Counted from the first letter of the stretch, positions 7,447 to 15,941 are shown. The stretch: 25,318 bases of DNA from an uncultured Clostridia bacterium (GCA_934162205.1 CAKPIA010000013.1:1-25318), one strand, 5' to 3'. Notes: generated by a model not told the origin, from the sequence alone. Numbers and translations are program-made.

Positions 7447-10059
7447 TTATACTTCTTTTCCATAATAACTATCTAATAAAATTTGTTTTAATTCTTCTAC
7501 TAATGGAAGTCTTGGATTTGCTGTTGTACATTGATCTTCAAATGCTCTATCAGCTAATAAATCTACTTTTGCTAAAAATTCTTTTTCATCAATACCTGCA
7601 TCTTTAAAAGATTTTGGTATATTTAATTGTTCATTTAATTCTTGAATTTTAGAAATCAAAGAATTAATTCCTTCCTCAACTGTATCTGCTTTAAATCCCA
7701 TTTTTCTAGCTATTTCTGCATATTTTTGATCTGCTATAAAATATTCATATTTAGGGAATGATACAAATTTTGTTGGTTTTGAACTATTATATCTTATTAC
7801 ATATGGAAGTAATATTGCATTTATTCTTCCATGTGGTAAATGAAATTCTGCTCCTATTTTATGTGCTAAAGAGTGATTTATTCCTAAAAACGCATTTGTA
7901 AATGCCATACCTGCAATTGTACTTGCATTATGCATTTTTTCTCTAGCAACTTTATTATCTCCATGCTCATATGCTTCTTTTATATTTTTAAATACTAATT
8001 CAATAGCTTTTTCTGCTAATCCATCTGTATAATCTGATGCCATATTTGAAACATATGATTCTATACCATGTGTTAAAACATCCATACCTGTATCTGCTGT
8101 AATTGTTTTTGGTAAACTCATTACTAAATCTGGATCAACAATTGCAACATCTGGTGTTAATTCATAATCTGCAAGTGGATATTTTTTATTTAATTTTTTG
8201 TCTGTTAATACTGCAAATGAAGTTACTTCTGATCCTGTACCTGATGTTGTAGGAATAGCTACCATCTTAGCTTTTACACCAAGTTTTGGAAATTTATATG
8301 CACGTTTTCTTATATCCATAAACTTTAATTTCATTCCTTCTGGGTCAGCATCTGGATGTTCATAGAATAACCACATACCTTTTGCTGCATCTATTGCACT
8401 ACCTCCACCTAATGCAATAATTACATCAGGTTTAAAATTATTCATTAATTCTAATCCTTTGTTTACTGTATCAAAAGATGGATCTGACTCTACTTCACTA
8501 AATATTTCACAATGTACATGTTGTTCTCTTTTCCTCAAATGATATAATATTCTATCTACATATCCAAATTTAACCATTCCTGGATCTGTTACTATAAATG
8601 CTCTTTCAATATCTGGCATTTTTTCTAAGTAAGATATACATCCTGCTTCAAAATATATTTTTTCTGGAACTTTAAACCATTGCATATTAACTCTCCTCCT
8701 TGCTACTCTTTTGATATTTATTAAGTTAACACTAGATACATTTGCTGTTGTTGAATTTCCTCCAAATGATCCACATCCAAGTGTTAATGATGGCATATTT
8801 GTATTATATATGTCACCTATAGCTCCATGTGTTGATGGAGAGTTAACTATTATTCTTCCTGCTTTTAATGTTTCAGAAAATTTTAATATTGTTTCTCTAT
8901 TTTCAGAATGAATTACTGCAGAATGACCAAGTCCACCAAATTCTAGTAATTTTTCTGCTTTGCTAATTCCCTCTTCTTCATTTTCAACTATATAATATGT
9001 TAAAACAGGACTTAATTTTTCTTTAGAAAATGGATAATCATGTCCTATTCCTTCTTCATATACTACTAAAACTTTAGTATCTTTTGGTACATCAAATCCA
9101 GCTTCTTTAGCTATTGTATATGGACTTTGACCTGGTACATGAGATTTTAATTTAAATCCATATTCTTCTGTATATTCAAACATGCTATTTTTTAACTTTT
9201 CTTTTTCTTCTTCACTTACAAAATAACATCCTGCATTTCTCATTAATTCTTCAAACTCTTGATAAATTTCTTTATCTACTAATACTGCTTGTTCAGAAGC
9301 ACATATCATACCATTATCAAAAGATTTTGATAATACTAAATCATTTACAGATGTTTTTAATTTCGCTGTTTTATCTATATAACATGGAACATTACCTGGT
9401 CCAACACCTAATGCTGGTTTTCCACATGAATATGCAGATTTAACCATTCCTGTTCCTCCTGTTGCTAATATTAAATTAACATCAGGATGATTCATTAATA
9501 ATTTTGTTGCTAAGATTGATGGTTCTTCTATCCATAATATACAGTTTTCTGGTGCACCTGCTTTTATTGCTGCGTCTCTTACAATTTTTGCAGCTTCAGA
9601 GCTACATTTTTGTGCAGATGGATGGAAACCAAATATTATAACATTTCTTGTCTTTGCAGATATTATAGATTTAAACATTGTTGTTGATGTTGGGTTAGTA
9701 ACTGGTGTTACACCAGCTATAATTCCTATAGGTTCTGCAATTTCAACATAATCATCTTCATCATTTTCATTTATAATTCCAACTGTTTTTTCATATTTTA
9801 TACTATGATAAATATATTCTGTTGCGAACATATTTTTTGTTATTTTATCTTCATATATTCCTCTACCAGTTTCTTCAACAGCCATCTTTGCAAGTTCCAT
9901 ATGATGTTCTAATCCAGCCATAGCCATTGCTTTTACTACATTATTTACTGTTTGTTGATCTAATTCCAAATATTGTTTTGATGCAACTTTAGCCTTTTCT
10001 ACTAATTCATCAATCATTTGTTTTACTCTTGCTTCTTCTTCAAGATTTTGATCAGCCAT
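7447..10059 (-). CDS. adhE: Bifunctional acetaldehyde-CoA/alcohol dehydrogenase AdhE
   Basis: Converts acetyl-CoA to acetaldehyde and then ethanol with two NADH, regenerating NAD+ in fermentation. The N-terminal aldehyde dehydrogenase half carries catalytic Cys253 (in FDNGMICASEQ). The C-terminal iron-type alcohol dehydrogenase half begins near residue 450 and contains GGGSAIDAAKG and the metal-binding His motifs HSLAHKIGAEFHLPHG. A longer reading from an ATG at 10095 is rejected: the promoter's -10 box lies at 10099-10104, so transcription should start near 10092, inside that extension, while the strong ribosome binding site GAGGAGGAA lies just before the ATG at 10059. The resulting 870 residues are normal for the family. 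It is monocistronic. Redox control by Rex is common for this gene in Firmicutes, but I see no convincing Rex palindrome. Confidence 0.97.
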   Translation of the reverse strand: MADQNLEEEARVKQMIDELVEKAKVASKQYLELDQQTVNNVVKAMAMAGLEHHMELAKMAVEETGRGIYEDKITKNMFATEYIYHSIKYEKTVGIINENDEDDYVEIAEPIGIIAGVTPVTNPTSTTMFKSIISAKTRNVIIFGFHPSAQKCSSEAAKIVRDAAIKAGAPENCILWIEEPSILATKLLMNHPDVNLILATGGTGMVKSAYSCGKPALGVGPGNVPCYIDKTAKLKTSVNDLVLSKSFDNGMICASEQAVLVDKEIYQEFEELMRNAGCYFVSEEEKEKLKNSMFEYTEEYGFKLKSHVPGQSPYTIAKEAGFDVPKDTKVLVVYEEGIGHDYPFSKEKLSPVLTYYIVENEEEGISKAEKLLEFGGLGHSAVIHSENRETILKFSETLKAGRIIVNSPSTHGAIGDIYNTNMPSLTLGCGSFGGNSTTANVSSVNLINIKRVARRRVNMQWFKVPEKIYFEAGCISYLEKMPDIERAFIVTDPGMVKFGYVDRILYHLRKREQHVHCEIFSEVESDPSFDTVNKGLELMNNFKPDVIIALGGGSAIDAAKGMWLFYEHPDADPEGMKLKFMDIRKRAYKFPKLGVKAKMVAIPTTSGTGSEVTSFAVLTDKKLNKKYPLADYELTPDVAIVDPDLVMSLPKTITADTGMDVLTHGIESYVSNMASDYTDGLAEKAIELVFKNIKEAYEHGDNKVAREKMHNASTIAGMAFTNAFLGINHSLAHKIGAEFHLPHGRINAILLPYVIRYNSSKPTKFVSFPKYEYFIADQKYAEIARKMGFKADTVEEGINSLISKIQELNEQLNIPKSFKDAGIDEKEFLAKVDLLADRAFEDQCTTANPRLPLVEELKQILLDSYYGKEV

Positions 10060-10098
10060 AAACTTATTCCTCCTCTTTTTCTTTAGTTTATCCATTAC

Positions 10099-10126
10099 AT
10101 TATATAATATGACAAAAAAAAGTCAA
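10099..10126 (-). promoter_or_regulatory. adhE promoter
   Basis: On the minus strand TTGACT (10121-10126), a 16-bp T-rich spacer and TATAAT (10099-10104). Its position decides the adhE start at 10059 rather than 10095. Confidence 0.75.
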
Positions 10127-10190
10127 GAATAAATCTTACTTAATATATAAGAACTTTTTGTACATTATTTATTAAGAATTTTTCTATAAT

Positions 10191-10241
10191 AAAAAAATAA
10201 AGAATTTCTATACAGTTTAAACTGATAAAAATTCCTTATTT
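10191..10241 (-). terminator. Terminator of the M23 peptidase gene
   Basis: A long imperfect stem (arms 10219-10241 and 10195-10218) with one bulge and wobble pairs is followed on the minus strand by a T run. It starts 4 nt after the peptidase stop codon. Confidence 0.75.
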
Positions 10242-10244
10242 TCT

Positions 10245-11216
10245 CTAATTATACAAATAATTTTGTGGATTTACTGGTTCTCCATCTATTCTTATTTCTA
10301 AATGTAAATGTGGACCAGTGGAATTTCCTGTTGAACCTACTGCTGCAATTACATCTCCTGCATCAACTTTTTGACCTACTTTTGCATATATCTTACTGCA
10401 ATGTGCATACCATGTTTCTATACCGTTGCCATGTTCTATTTTTACTAAATTACCATATGAACCTTTGCTTTCTGCAAATATAACAGTTCCGTCTGATACG
10501 GCCTCTATTGAAGTTCCAGTACTACATGCTATATCAAGTCCTGTATGAGTAGATTTTCTTATTCTACTACTCACTCCATATCTTGAAGTAATTATTCCTC
10601 CAACTGGTAGTTGTGATAATTTAATTCCATTTATAGTTGGAACACTATTTTCTTCTACTAATTGTTTTACTTTTTCTTCTAAATTATTTTGAGCTACTTC
10701 TATAGTATCTGTTTTTACTTCTTTCTCATTATTTGTAAATTTTTCTAATATTTGAATATCTAATTCTAAATCTTTTCCTTCTTCTTCTTTTATCTTACTT
10801 ACTATTTCTTGTGCTTCTTCTAATGTGTCCACATATGCTTTTGTTTCATTTTCTAAAGCAACTTCATAAAATTTATATGTTATTGTAGTATTTTCTTTTA
10901 GTACAGATATAATATCATCTTCATTTGTATCTTCAAATCTTGATAATAAAACTATCTTATATTCAGGTTGCGCATTTATTGTTACAAAGTCTATATTATT
11001 TCCTGCACATTCTAAAATATCATCTTTTATTTTTGTTTCAAACAAATCTTTATTTTTAACATATCCTACTTCTTTATTATTTACAGTAACTGCATAAGAA
11101 ATTTTAAATTTTGTAATTAATAAAATTAAAATTATTGCAAATGCTATAAATATTATACTAAAAATTTTAAGAAAGTTACTTTTATAGTAATTAATCTTAT
11201 TCTTTAAAATATAAAT
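10245..11216 (-). CDS. Membrane-anchored M23 (LytM-type) metallopeptidase with probable ATT start
   Basis: A cell-wall endopeptidase-like protein. The C-terminal M23 domain has both zinc-ligand motifs: HTGLD (first His and Asp) and HLHLE near the end, within the usual GGIITSRYG...GNLVKIEHGNG...YAH...GxSTGPHLH framework. Starting only at the TTG at 11045 (266 aa) would remove the membrane anchor. The open frame continues upstream 57 codons to a TGA at 11217-11219 and encodes a basic start, a transmembrane segment at about 15-34 (FLKIFSIIFIAFAIILILLI) and the lead-in YAVTVNNKEVGYVK. That extension has no ATG, GTG or TTG. A promoter and AAGGAG (11222-11227) point straight at ATT 11214-11216, 5 nt downstream, giving 323 residues. 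A one-base indel joining the GTG at 11218-11220 to this frame is the alternative. Monocistronic. Confidence 0.85.
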   Translation of the reverse strand: MYILKNKINYYKSNFLKIFSIIFIAFAIILILLITKFKISYAVTVNNKEVGYVKNKDLFETKIKDDILECAGNNIDFVTINAQPEYKIVLLSRFEDTNEDDIISVLKENTTITYKFYEVALENETKAYVDTLEEAQEIVSKIKEEEGKDLELDIQILEKFTNNEKEVKTDTIEVAQNNLEEKVKQLVEENSVPTINGIKLSQLPVGGIITSRYGVSSRIRKSTHTGLDIACSTGTSIEAVSDGTVIFAESKGSYGNLVKIEHGNGIETWYAHCSKIYAKVGQKVDAGDVIAAVGSTGNSTGPHLHLEIRIDGEPVNPQNYLYN

Positions 11217-11221
11217 TCACA

Positions 11222-11228
11222 CTCCTTT
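11222..11228 (-). promoter_or_regulatory. Ribosome binding site that sets the M23 start
   Basis: AAAGGAG on the minus strand, 5 nt before the ATT codon at 11214-11216. There is no comparable site before the in-frame TTG at 11045. Confidence 0.65.
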
Positions 11229-11247
11229 TTTATGTGCAACAAAGTTT

Positions 11248-11276
11248 ATTATACTATATATTCTTAACATTTGCAA
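11248..11276 (-). promoter_or_regulatory. Promoter of the M23 peptidase gene
   Basis: On the minus strand TTGCAA (11271-11276), 17-bp spacer and TATAAT (11248-11253). The predicted transcript begins about 13 nt before the AAAGGAG site, confirming that translation should begin near 11216. Confidence 0.7.
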
Positions 11277-11534
11277 ATTATGTATACATCATTTTACATA
11301 TTTAGTCAAAAAAATACAAAATTTTGTATCTTTTTAACAATTTTACATATATTTTCCTCTCTAATTCTTAATTTTACTAACTTTTTCTCTTTTTTTCTAT
11401 TGTATCACATATATTTGTCGAAATTTGTCAAAAATAATAGCGAAAGTTTTACATATGTGTTACACATTTACTTATGTATTTCTTTTTAATTAATACTTTT
11501 AATGTTATATTTGCTCTATTGGAAGGTGGTAATT
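11277..11534. other. AT-rich spacer with repeated TTTTACATAT and an inverted repeat
   Basis: This non-coding stretch lies between the divergent M23 and XRE-regulator genes. It holds three exact copies of TTTTACATAT (11292-11301, 11341-11350, 11447-11456) and an inverted repeat ATGTGT-T-ACACAT at 11455-11467 just upstream of the regulator. Two TTTGTC direct repeats lie near 11415-11430. These could be operator sites for the regulator, but AT-rich DNA generates such words easily. I could not place a convincing promoter for the regulator here. Confidence 0.35.
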
Positions 11535-11870
11535 ATGGCTTTAGATTATAATGTTATAGGCTCTAGAATAAAACAAGCTAGACTTGCAAAAAATTTAACT
11601 CAAGAAGATTTATCAGAACAATTAGATGTTTCTGTAGCTTTTTTAAGTAGAGTTGAAAGAGGTAGTTCTCACATAAATTTAAAAAGATTAAACCAAATCT
11701 GTAAAATTTTAGAGATTTCAGAAGGTTATGTTTTAAATGGAGCATCAAATAATTCTGAAAATTATTTAGACAGAGAATTTGCCGAATTATTAAAAAATTG
11801 TTCACCTGATACACAAAAATTAATTTATAATGTTGCAAAAACAATAATAGAAAATAATTCTAAAAAATAA
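11535..11870 (+). CDS. XRE-family helix-turn-helix regulator
   Basis: A 111-residue DNA-binding protein. The N-terminal HTH_3/XRE domain spans about residues 8-66 (IGSRIKQARLAKNLTQEDLSEQLDVSVAFLSRVERG), followed by a short helical tail with the pattern FAELLKNCSPDTQKLIYNVAKTII that is common in clostridial XRE regulators and probably mediates dimerisation. An upstream in-frame ATG at 11502 is less likely, because GGAAGGTGG lies just before the ATG at 11535. It is monocistronic, closed by its own terminator, and followed by the ABC exporter operon on the same strand, which it might regulate; there is no direct evidence for that. Autoregulation through the upstream repeats is possible. Confidence 0.93.
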   Translation: MALDYNVIGSRIKQARLAKNLTQEDLSEQLDVSVAFLSRVERGSSHINLKRLNQICKILEISEGYVLNGASNNSENYLDREFAELLKNCSPDTQKLIYNVAKTIIENNSKK

Positions 11871-11911
11871 AGAACAAATACATATATATTGTATTTGCTC
11901 TTTATTTTTTT
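11869..11911 (+). terminator. Terminator after the XRE regulator (copy 1 of a repeated terminator)
   Basis: Arms 11869-11882 (AAAGAACAAATACA) and 11890-11903, one mismatch, followed by A and seven T. Its stem is almost identical to the terminator after the ABC operon at 14592-14632. Confidence 0.85.
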
Positions 11912-11964
11912 ATTTTAATAATGTAAAAATATATATAAATATAGAATTTTATAATTAAATATAT

Positions 11965-11970
11965 TATAAT
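11965..11970 (+). promoter_or_regulatory. Candidate -10 box of the ABC operon
   Basis: TATAAT about 20 nt before the GGAGG ribosome binding site (11990-11994). The -35 position (11942-11947, TAGAAT) matches only half of the consensus. Confidence 0.4.
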
Positions 11971-11999
11971 TTCATTAAATTTAATTCTCGGAGGTAACT

Positions 12000-13034
12000 A
12001 TGGCAATTATAGAAGTTAATAACTTAGTAAAAAAATACAAAATTATTGAAAAAGAAGAAGGTCTAAAAGGATATTTAAAACATTTAATAAAGCCTAAATA
12101 TAAAGAACTTAAAGCTGTTAATGGAATAACTTTTAATATAGAAGAAGGTGAATTAGTAGGATACATTGGAGAAAATGGTGCTGGAAAATCAACTACTATA
12201 AAAATGCTTACAGGATTATTAACTCCAACTTCTGGTAATGTTGTTGTAAATGGATTAATTCCAAATGAAAAAAGAATACAAAATAACCAAAATATAGGTG
12301 CAGTATTTGGACAAAAAACACAATTATGGTGGGATTTACCAGTTATTGAATCATTTAGATTAATAAAAAAAATGTATAAAATTCCTGAAAACGAATATAG
12401 AAAAAATTTAAAAAAATTTACAGAAATATTAGAGTTAAATGACCTACTAGAAAAACAGGTAAAAAATTTAAGTTTGGGACAAAAAATGCGTTGTGAAATA
12501 GCAGCTACTTTTTTACACAATCCTAAAATAGTATATTTAGATGAACCAACTATAGGATTAGACGTTTTTGTCAAAGAAAATATAAGAAAATTCATTAAAG
12601 ATATAAATAAAGAAAAGAAAACTACAGTTATACTTACAACACATGATTTAAATGATATAGAAGATGTTTGTAATAGAATAATATTATTAGATAAAGGTCA
12701 AATAATTTATGATGGTAGCAAACAGAAGTTTAAAGATACTTATGGAAAATATGTTTTTGCAGAATTTATTATTAGTAACAAATCAGAAGAAATAAGTAAA
12801 AGCATTGCTTTAAAAAATATTGAAATAATCGAAGAAAAAGAAAAAAAATTAAAAATTAAATTTAGCCATGATGAAACAACAATAGTTAAAATAATGGATG
12901 AAATATCAAAATATTGCACAATTGATGATATACATATGAAAGAAGCAGAACTCGAAGATATATTAAAAGAAATCTATAAAGGAGTACATACAAATGGTAA
13001 GAACAATGTTAGCATTAGCCAAAATGCAATTTAA
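12000..13034 (+). CDS. ABC-2 exporter ATP-binding subunit (COG4586-like)
   Basis: The 344-residue ATPase that powers the two permeases encoded next to it. Walker A GENGAGKST at 57-65, ABC signature LSLGQ at 157-161, Walker B VYLDEP at 178-183, then the H-loop in TTHDLND. The N-terminal insertion before Walker A (KKYKIIEKEEGLKGYLKHLIKPK) and the Q-loop stretch FGQKTQLWWDLP are typical of the uncharacterised COG4586 ATPases, which travel with COG3694/COG4587 permeases. A C-terminal domain of ~100 residues follows the ATPase core. GGAGG lies 5 nt before the ATG. It overlaps the next gene by 41 nt, so translation is coupled. Export is inferred from family; substrate unknown. Confidence 0.95.
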   Translation: MAIIEVNNLVKKYKIIEKEEGLKGYLKHLIKPKYKELKAVNGITFNIEEGELVGYIGENGAGKSTTIKMLTGLLTPTSGNVVVNGLIPNEKRIQNNQNIGAVFGQKTQLWWDLPVIESFRLIKKMYKIPENEYRKNLKKFTEILELNDLLEKQVKNLSLGQKMRCEIAATFLHNPKIVYLDEPTIGLDVFVKENIRKFIKDINKEKKTTVILTTHDLNDIEDVCNRIILLDKGQIIYDGSKQKFKDTYGKYVFAEFIISNKSEEISKSIALKNIEIIEEKEKKLKIKFSHDETTIVKIMDEISKYCTIDDIHMKEAELEDILKEIYKGVHTNGKNNVSISQNAI

Positions 13035-13785
13035 AGATTATAATATATACAAATCTAATTTCTATTTGTTTACTTTAAATAGAATTGTTGAAGTTATTGT
13101 ATATATCTTTGTATGGAAGGCAATATATGATCAAACAGGCAATGCTGGCGGCCTTTCCTTATCACAAATGGTAACATATTATATATTAGCAATATCATTT
13201 AGTTCAGTAGCTCTTTGGGGAGTAAACGAAATGATGGGAGATTCTATTAGAAATGGTCAAATTAATAAAGAATTATTAAATCCTATATCATATTTTAAAT
13301 ATTATTTTGGAATTGATTTGGGTGAAATTGCTTTTGCAACTGTAATAGGAATTGCTACTTTTATAATATGCTCAATATTTTGGAAATTAATATTACCTGC
13401 AAATATTATAGACTTTATTTTATGTTTTTTAGTAATCTTACTTGGTATTCCAATTACATTTTTTACTCAAATCATAGTAGGTACAATTGGATTTTATACT
13501 AATTCAATATGGGGAATGAAAATATTAAGAAAGGCTATAATAAAAATATTTTCAGGTATTATTGCACCAATTAGTTTGTTTCCTTTATGGTTTCAGGAAT
13601 TATCAAAATTTTTACCATTTAAAGAATTAATATATACACCAATAAATATATGGTTAGGACAAGTTTCTTATAATCAAATAATTTTTATAATAATTAAGCA
13701 AATACTATGGGGAATTATTTTCTATATTATAGCAAAATTATTTTTTAATCATGCAGTAAAAAACTTAACTATAAATGGAGGATAA
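12994..13785 (+). CDS. ABC-2 family permease subunit 1
   Basis: A 263-residue membrane protein with about six hydrophobic segments (around 22-42, 55-78, 107-127, 138-165, 180-200 and 225-255) and no cytoplasmic catalytic domain. It belongs to the DUF990-like ABC-2 permeases that pair with COG4586 ATPases. Its start lies inside the end of the ATPase gene, with AAAGGAG (about 12979) 9 nt before the ATG, so coupled translation is expected. With the next gene it probably forms a heterodimeric membrane channel. Confidence 0.9.
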   Translation: MVRTMLALAKMQFKDYNIYKSNFYLFTLNRIVEVIVYIFVWKAIYDQTGNAGGLSLSQMVTYYILAISFSSVALWGVNEMMGDSIRNGQINKELLNPISYFKYYFGIDLGEIAFATVIGIATFIICSIFWKLILPANIIDFILCFLVILLGIPITFFTQIIVGTIGFYTNSIWGMKILRKAIIKIFSGIIAPISLFPLWFQELSKFLPFKELIYTPINIWLGQVSYNQIIFIIIKQILWGIIFYIIAKLFFNHAVKNLTINGG

Positions 13786-13786
13786 A

Positions 13787-14581
13787 ATGAGAAATGTATT
13801 AGATAACATTAGTTTATATTTTTCATTCTTAAAGGTATCTTTAAAAGAAATACTTATATATAGAATAGATTGTATTGTTGGAATTTTTTCTCAACTTGTT
13901 GTGCAACTTGTTAGTTTAATATTTATGTTTGTAGTATTTCAACATACAGAAAGTATTGCGGGTTGGAACTTTTATCAGATACTATTATTATATGGAATTA
14001 CTAGAATACCAATAGGTATTTCTGGCTATTGTTTTGATGGACTTTATGATATTGGACCAAGGTATATAAGAAATGGCGAATTTGATAAAATTCTTTTAAG
14101 ACCTGTACACCCGCTAATATCAATAATTGGTACTTCAAGGGAATTTGAATCTCTAGCTGATCTACTTATTGGATTTGGAATAACAGTTTGGGTATTAGTT
14201 AAACTTTCTATTCCTATAACTGTATTGTTAATTATTAAAATAATATTTTTTAGTATAATAGGTGCATTTATAGTTGGTGCTATTAATACAATATTTAGTA
14301 TCTCATCATTTTGGACTTATAGATCTAATGAAATAATATGGTCATTTTATAGGATGTATACTTTTACAGAATATCCAATAACTATATATAATAAATTTAT
14401 AAGAATACTTATTACAGTAATTTTACCATTTGCATTTGTTGCATATTATCCAACTATGGCATATTTAGGTCTAAATAAATATATGATTTATCTATCACCT
14501 ATAGTTGCTATTGTTTTATGGATAATTGCTATTAAACTATGGAATTTAGCACTAAATAAATACAGAAGTACAGGAACATAA
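13787..14581 (+). CDS. ABC-2 family permease subunit 2
   Basis: A 264-residue polytopic membrane protein, the second permease of the exporter, with hydrophobic segments through most of its length and the GEFDKILLRPVHPL loop characteristic of DUF990/COG3694-type permeases. An ATG at 13775 in the same frame would overlap the previous stop; GGAGG at 13777-13781 sits just before ATG 13787, so I use the latter. It is the last gene of the operon and is followed by a strong terminator. Confidence 0.9.
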   Translation: MRNVLDNISLYFSFLKVSLKEILIYRIDCIVGIFSQLVVQLVSLIFMFVVFQHTESIAGWNFYQILLLYGITRIPIGISGYCFDGLYDIGPRYIRNGEFDKILLRPVHPLISIIGTSREFESLADLLIGFGITVWVLVKLSIPITVLLIIKIIFFSIIGAFIVGAINTIFSISSFWTYRSNEIIWSFYRMYTFTEYPITIYNKFIRILITVILPFAFVAYYPTMAYLGLNKYMIYLSPIVAIVLWIIAIKLWNLALNKYRSTGT

Positions 14582-14591
14582 TATTTATAAA

Positions 14592-14632
14592 AATAAAGAA
14601 CAAATACACATATATTGTATTTGTTCTTTATT
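14592..14632. terminator. Bidirectional terminator between ABC operon and MFS gene (copy 2)
   Basis: Perfect 17-bp arms (14592-14608 and 14616-14632) with T runs on both strands. The stem core AAAGAACAAATACA is the same as in the terminator after the XRE gene at 11869-11903, and the loop is similar. It serves the plus-strand ABC operon and the convergent MFS gene ending at 14641. Confidence 0.9.
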
Positions 14633-14640
14633 TTTATATT

Positions 14641-15843
14641 TTATTTAACTACTAATTTTTCTACATTTTTTAATTTTATAAATGTTATTAAACATAATGG
14701 TATAAATATGATGCACACGCCTAGTAATGCAAATTCTAATTTAATATTTCCTAAATAGTTTATTACATATACTAAAAGAATATATAATAATCTAGCACCT
14801 GTCGAAGCTACTGACATTACACTAGTTTGAATTTCATTTTTTGTATTTTCTTGTAAAGATGTAACTAAATTTCCTTCTATTAATCCATGTACAAATCCAT
14901 TTAATGCAAATAACCAAACTGTAACTACATTTGTATTTATAACTAAAATAATCATCCACACTATTTCTATTATTATTGGAATTGCAAATTTCTTAGAAGT
15001 TTTCATATTAATCATTTTTTCTGAAAATTTTGATCCTATTATTTGCATTGCATAATTTAGTATCCATCCTATACTAACAATTTCAATTGGAACTCCAACC
15101 ATTATTAGAAGTGGTGTAAACACCCAAATTTGAGAATGTGTTATTTCTTTTCCTAAAATATAACTTATTAAATATATTCTAGATTCTTTTTCTTTTATAA
15201 TTTCTTTTATAGCATATATCATATCTTTTAACGGATTTTTATGTTTAACCACCATCTTTTCATTATAATCTTTTATTCCTAAAGCTATTAATCCTCCTAA
15301 AAAATATGGCAAAAAAGAAATTCCTATACTTAATCGAATATTATATTTTGCAATTATTCCACCTAATGCGGTTACTATCAACAAAGCTATGTATCTTGCA
15401 GTATGAATTTTTATGTTTAATTTTTTAAATAATTTTCCTGTTGAATCTATTTTATCACAATTAAATTTAATAAAACTTTGATCTACCCCATTAGTCATTG
15501 CCATAAATAAACCTAATAAACATTCAGCTATAAGAGCCATATAAATATTTTGAGCAAATGCATAAAAAACAAAAGCCCCAGCTGCTCCAATATCTCCAAT
15601 TATATTTAATAATTTTCTATTACATCTATCTGCTAAATATCCCATTGGAATATCCAAACAACATATAACAATTGTAAAAGCCATTTGTATAAAACCTATT
15701 GCTTTTTGATCCATACCTATAGAGTTCCAAAAAATAGTTATTGTTGCCACAGAAAATCCAGCTCCTATAGATGTTAATATTGTCTCTAAAATAATTTTAA
15801 TTAAATTCTTCTTATACATTCTTTCATTAATATTATTTTCCAT
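14641..15843 (-). CDS. MFS transporter
   Basis: A 400-residue major facilitator protein with about 12 predicted membrane segments and the motif-A-like loop GYLADRCNRKLL between segments 2 and 3. Substrate is unknown; the family includes drug and metabolite exporters. A start at 15855 would lack a ribosome binding site, while GAGG lies 7 nt before the ATG at 15843, so that start is preferred. Upstream on the same strand is tRNA-Gly; the predicted promoter overlaps the tRNA terminator. It converges on the ABC operon, sharing its terminator. Confidence 0.93.
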   Translation of the reverse strand: MENNINERMYKKNLIKIILETILTSIGAGFSVATITIFWNSIGMDQKAIGFIQMAFTIVICCLDIPMGYLADRCNRKLLNIIGDIGAAGAFVFYAFAQNIYMALIAECLLGLFMAMTNGVDQSFIKFNCDKIDSTGKLFKKLNIKIHTARYIALLIVTALGGIIAKYNIRLSIGISFLPYFLGGLIALGIKDYNEKMVVKHKNPLKDMIYAIKEIIKEKESRIYLISYILGKEITHSQIWVFTPLLIMVGVPIEIVSIGWILNYAMQIIGSKFSEKMINMKTSKKFAIPIIIEIVWMIILVINTNVVTVWLFALNGFVHGLIEGNLVTSLQENTKNEIQTSVMSVASTGARLLYILLVYVINYLGNIKLEFALLGVCIIFIPLCLITFIKLKNVEKLVVK

Positions 15844-15873
15844 ATGTTTCCTCATTCATTTAATTTATTTTTT

Positions 15874-15902
15874 ATTTTAACATAATTTTATTATCTTATC
15901 AA
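15874..15902 (-). promoter_or_regulatory. Promoter of the MFS gene
   Basis: On the minus strand TTGATA (15897-15902), 17-bp spacer and TAAAAT (15874-15879). The -35 box is formed by the final bases of the T tract of the tRNA terminator. Confidence 0.5.
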
Positions 15903-15941
15903 AAAAGAAATCAACCAGTATGTTCTGATTGATTTCTTTTT
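15901..15941 (-). terminator. Terminator of tRNA-Gly
   Basis: A 17-bp stem with one wobble position (arms 15902-15918 and 15925-15941) starts 3 nt after the tRNA and ends in a T run on the minus strand. It shows the tRNA is transcribed alone. Confidence 0.85.

Noticed and set aside
10060..10095. N-terminal extension of AdhE (12 extra residues)
   Set aside because: The promoter and ribosome binding site place the transcript start within this extension, so it cannot be translated.
10081..10130. Rex-binding site upstream of adhE
   Set aside because: No TTGTGAA-N4-TTCACAA-like palindrome could be found in the promoter region, so no operator is annotated.
11217..11219. UGA recoded as tryptophan to extend the M23 protein
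   Set aside because: Tryptophan is TGG in every conserved gene and no conserved gene has an in-frame TGA, so the code is standard here.
11981..12595. 204-residue minus-strand open frame opposite the ABC ATPase
   Set aside because: It is antisense to a conserved ATPase with all motifs on the plus strand; no family resemblance and no ribosome binding site.
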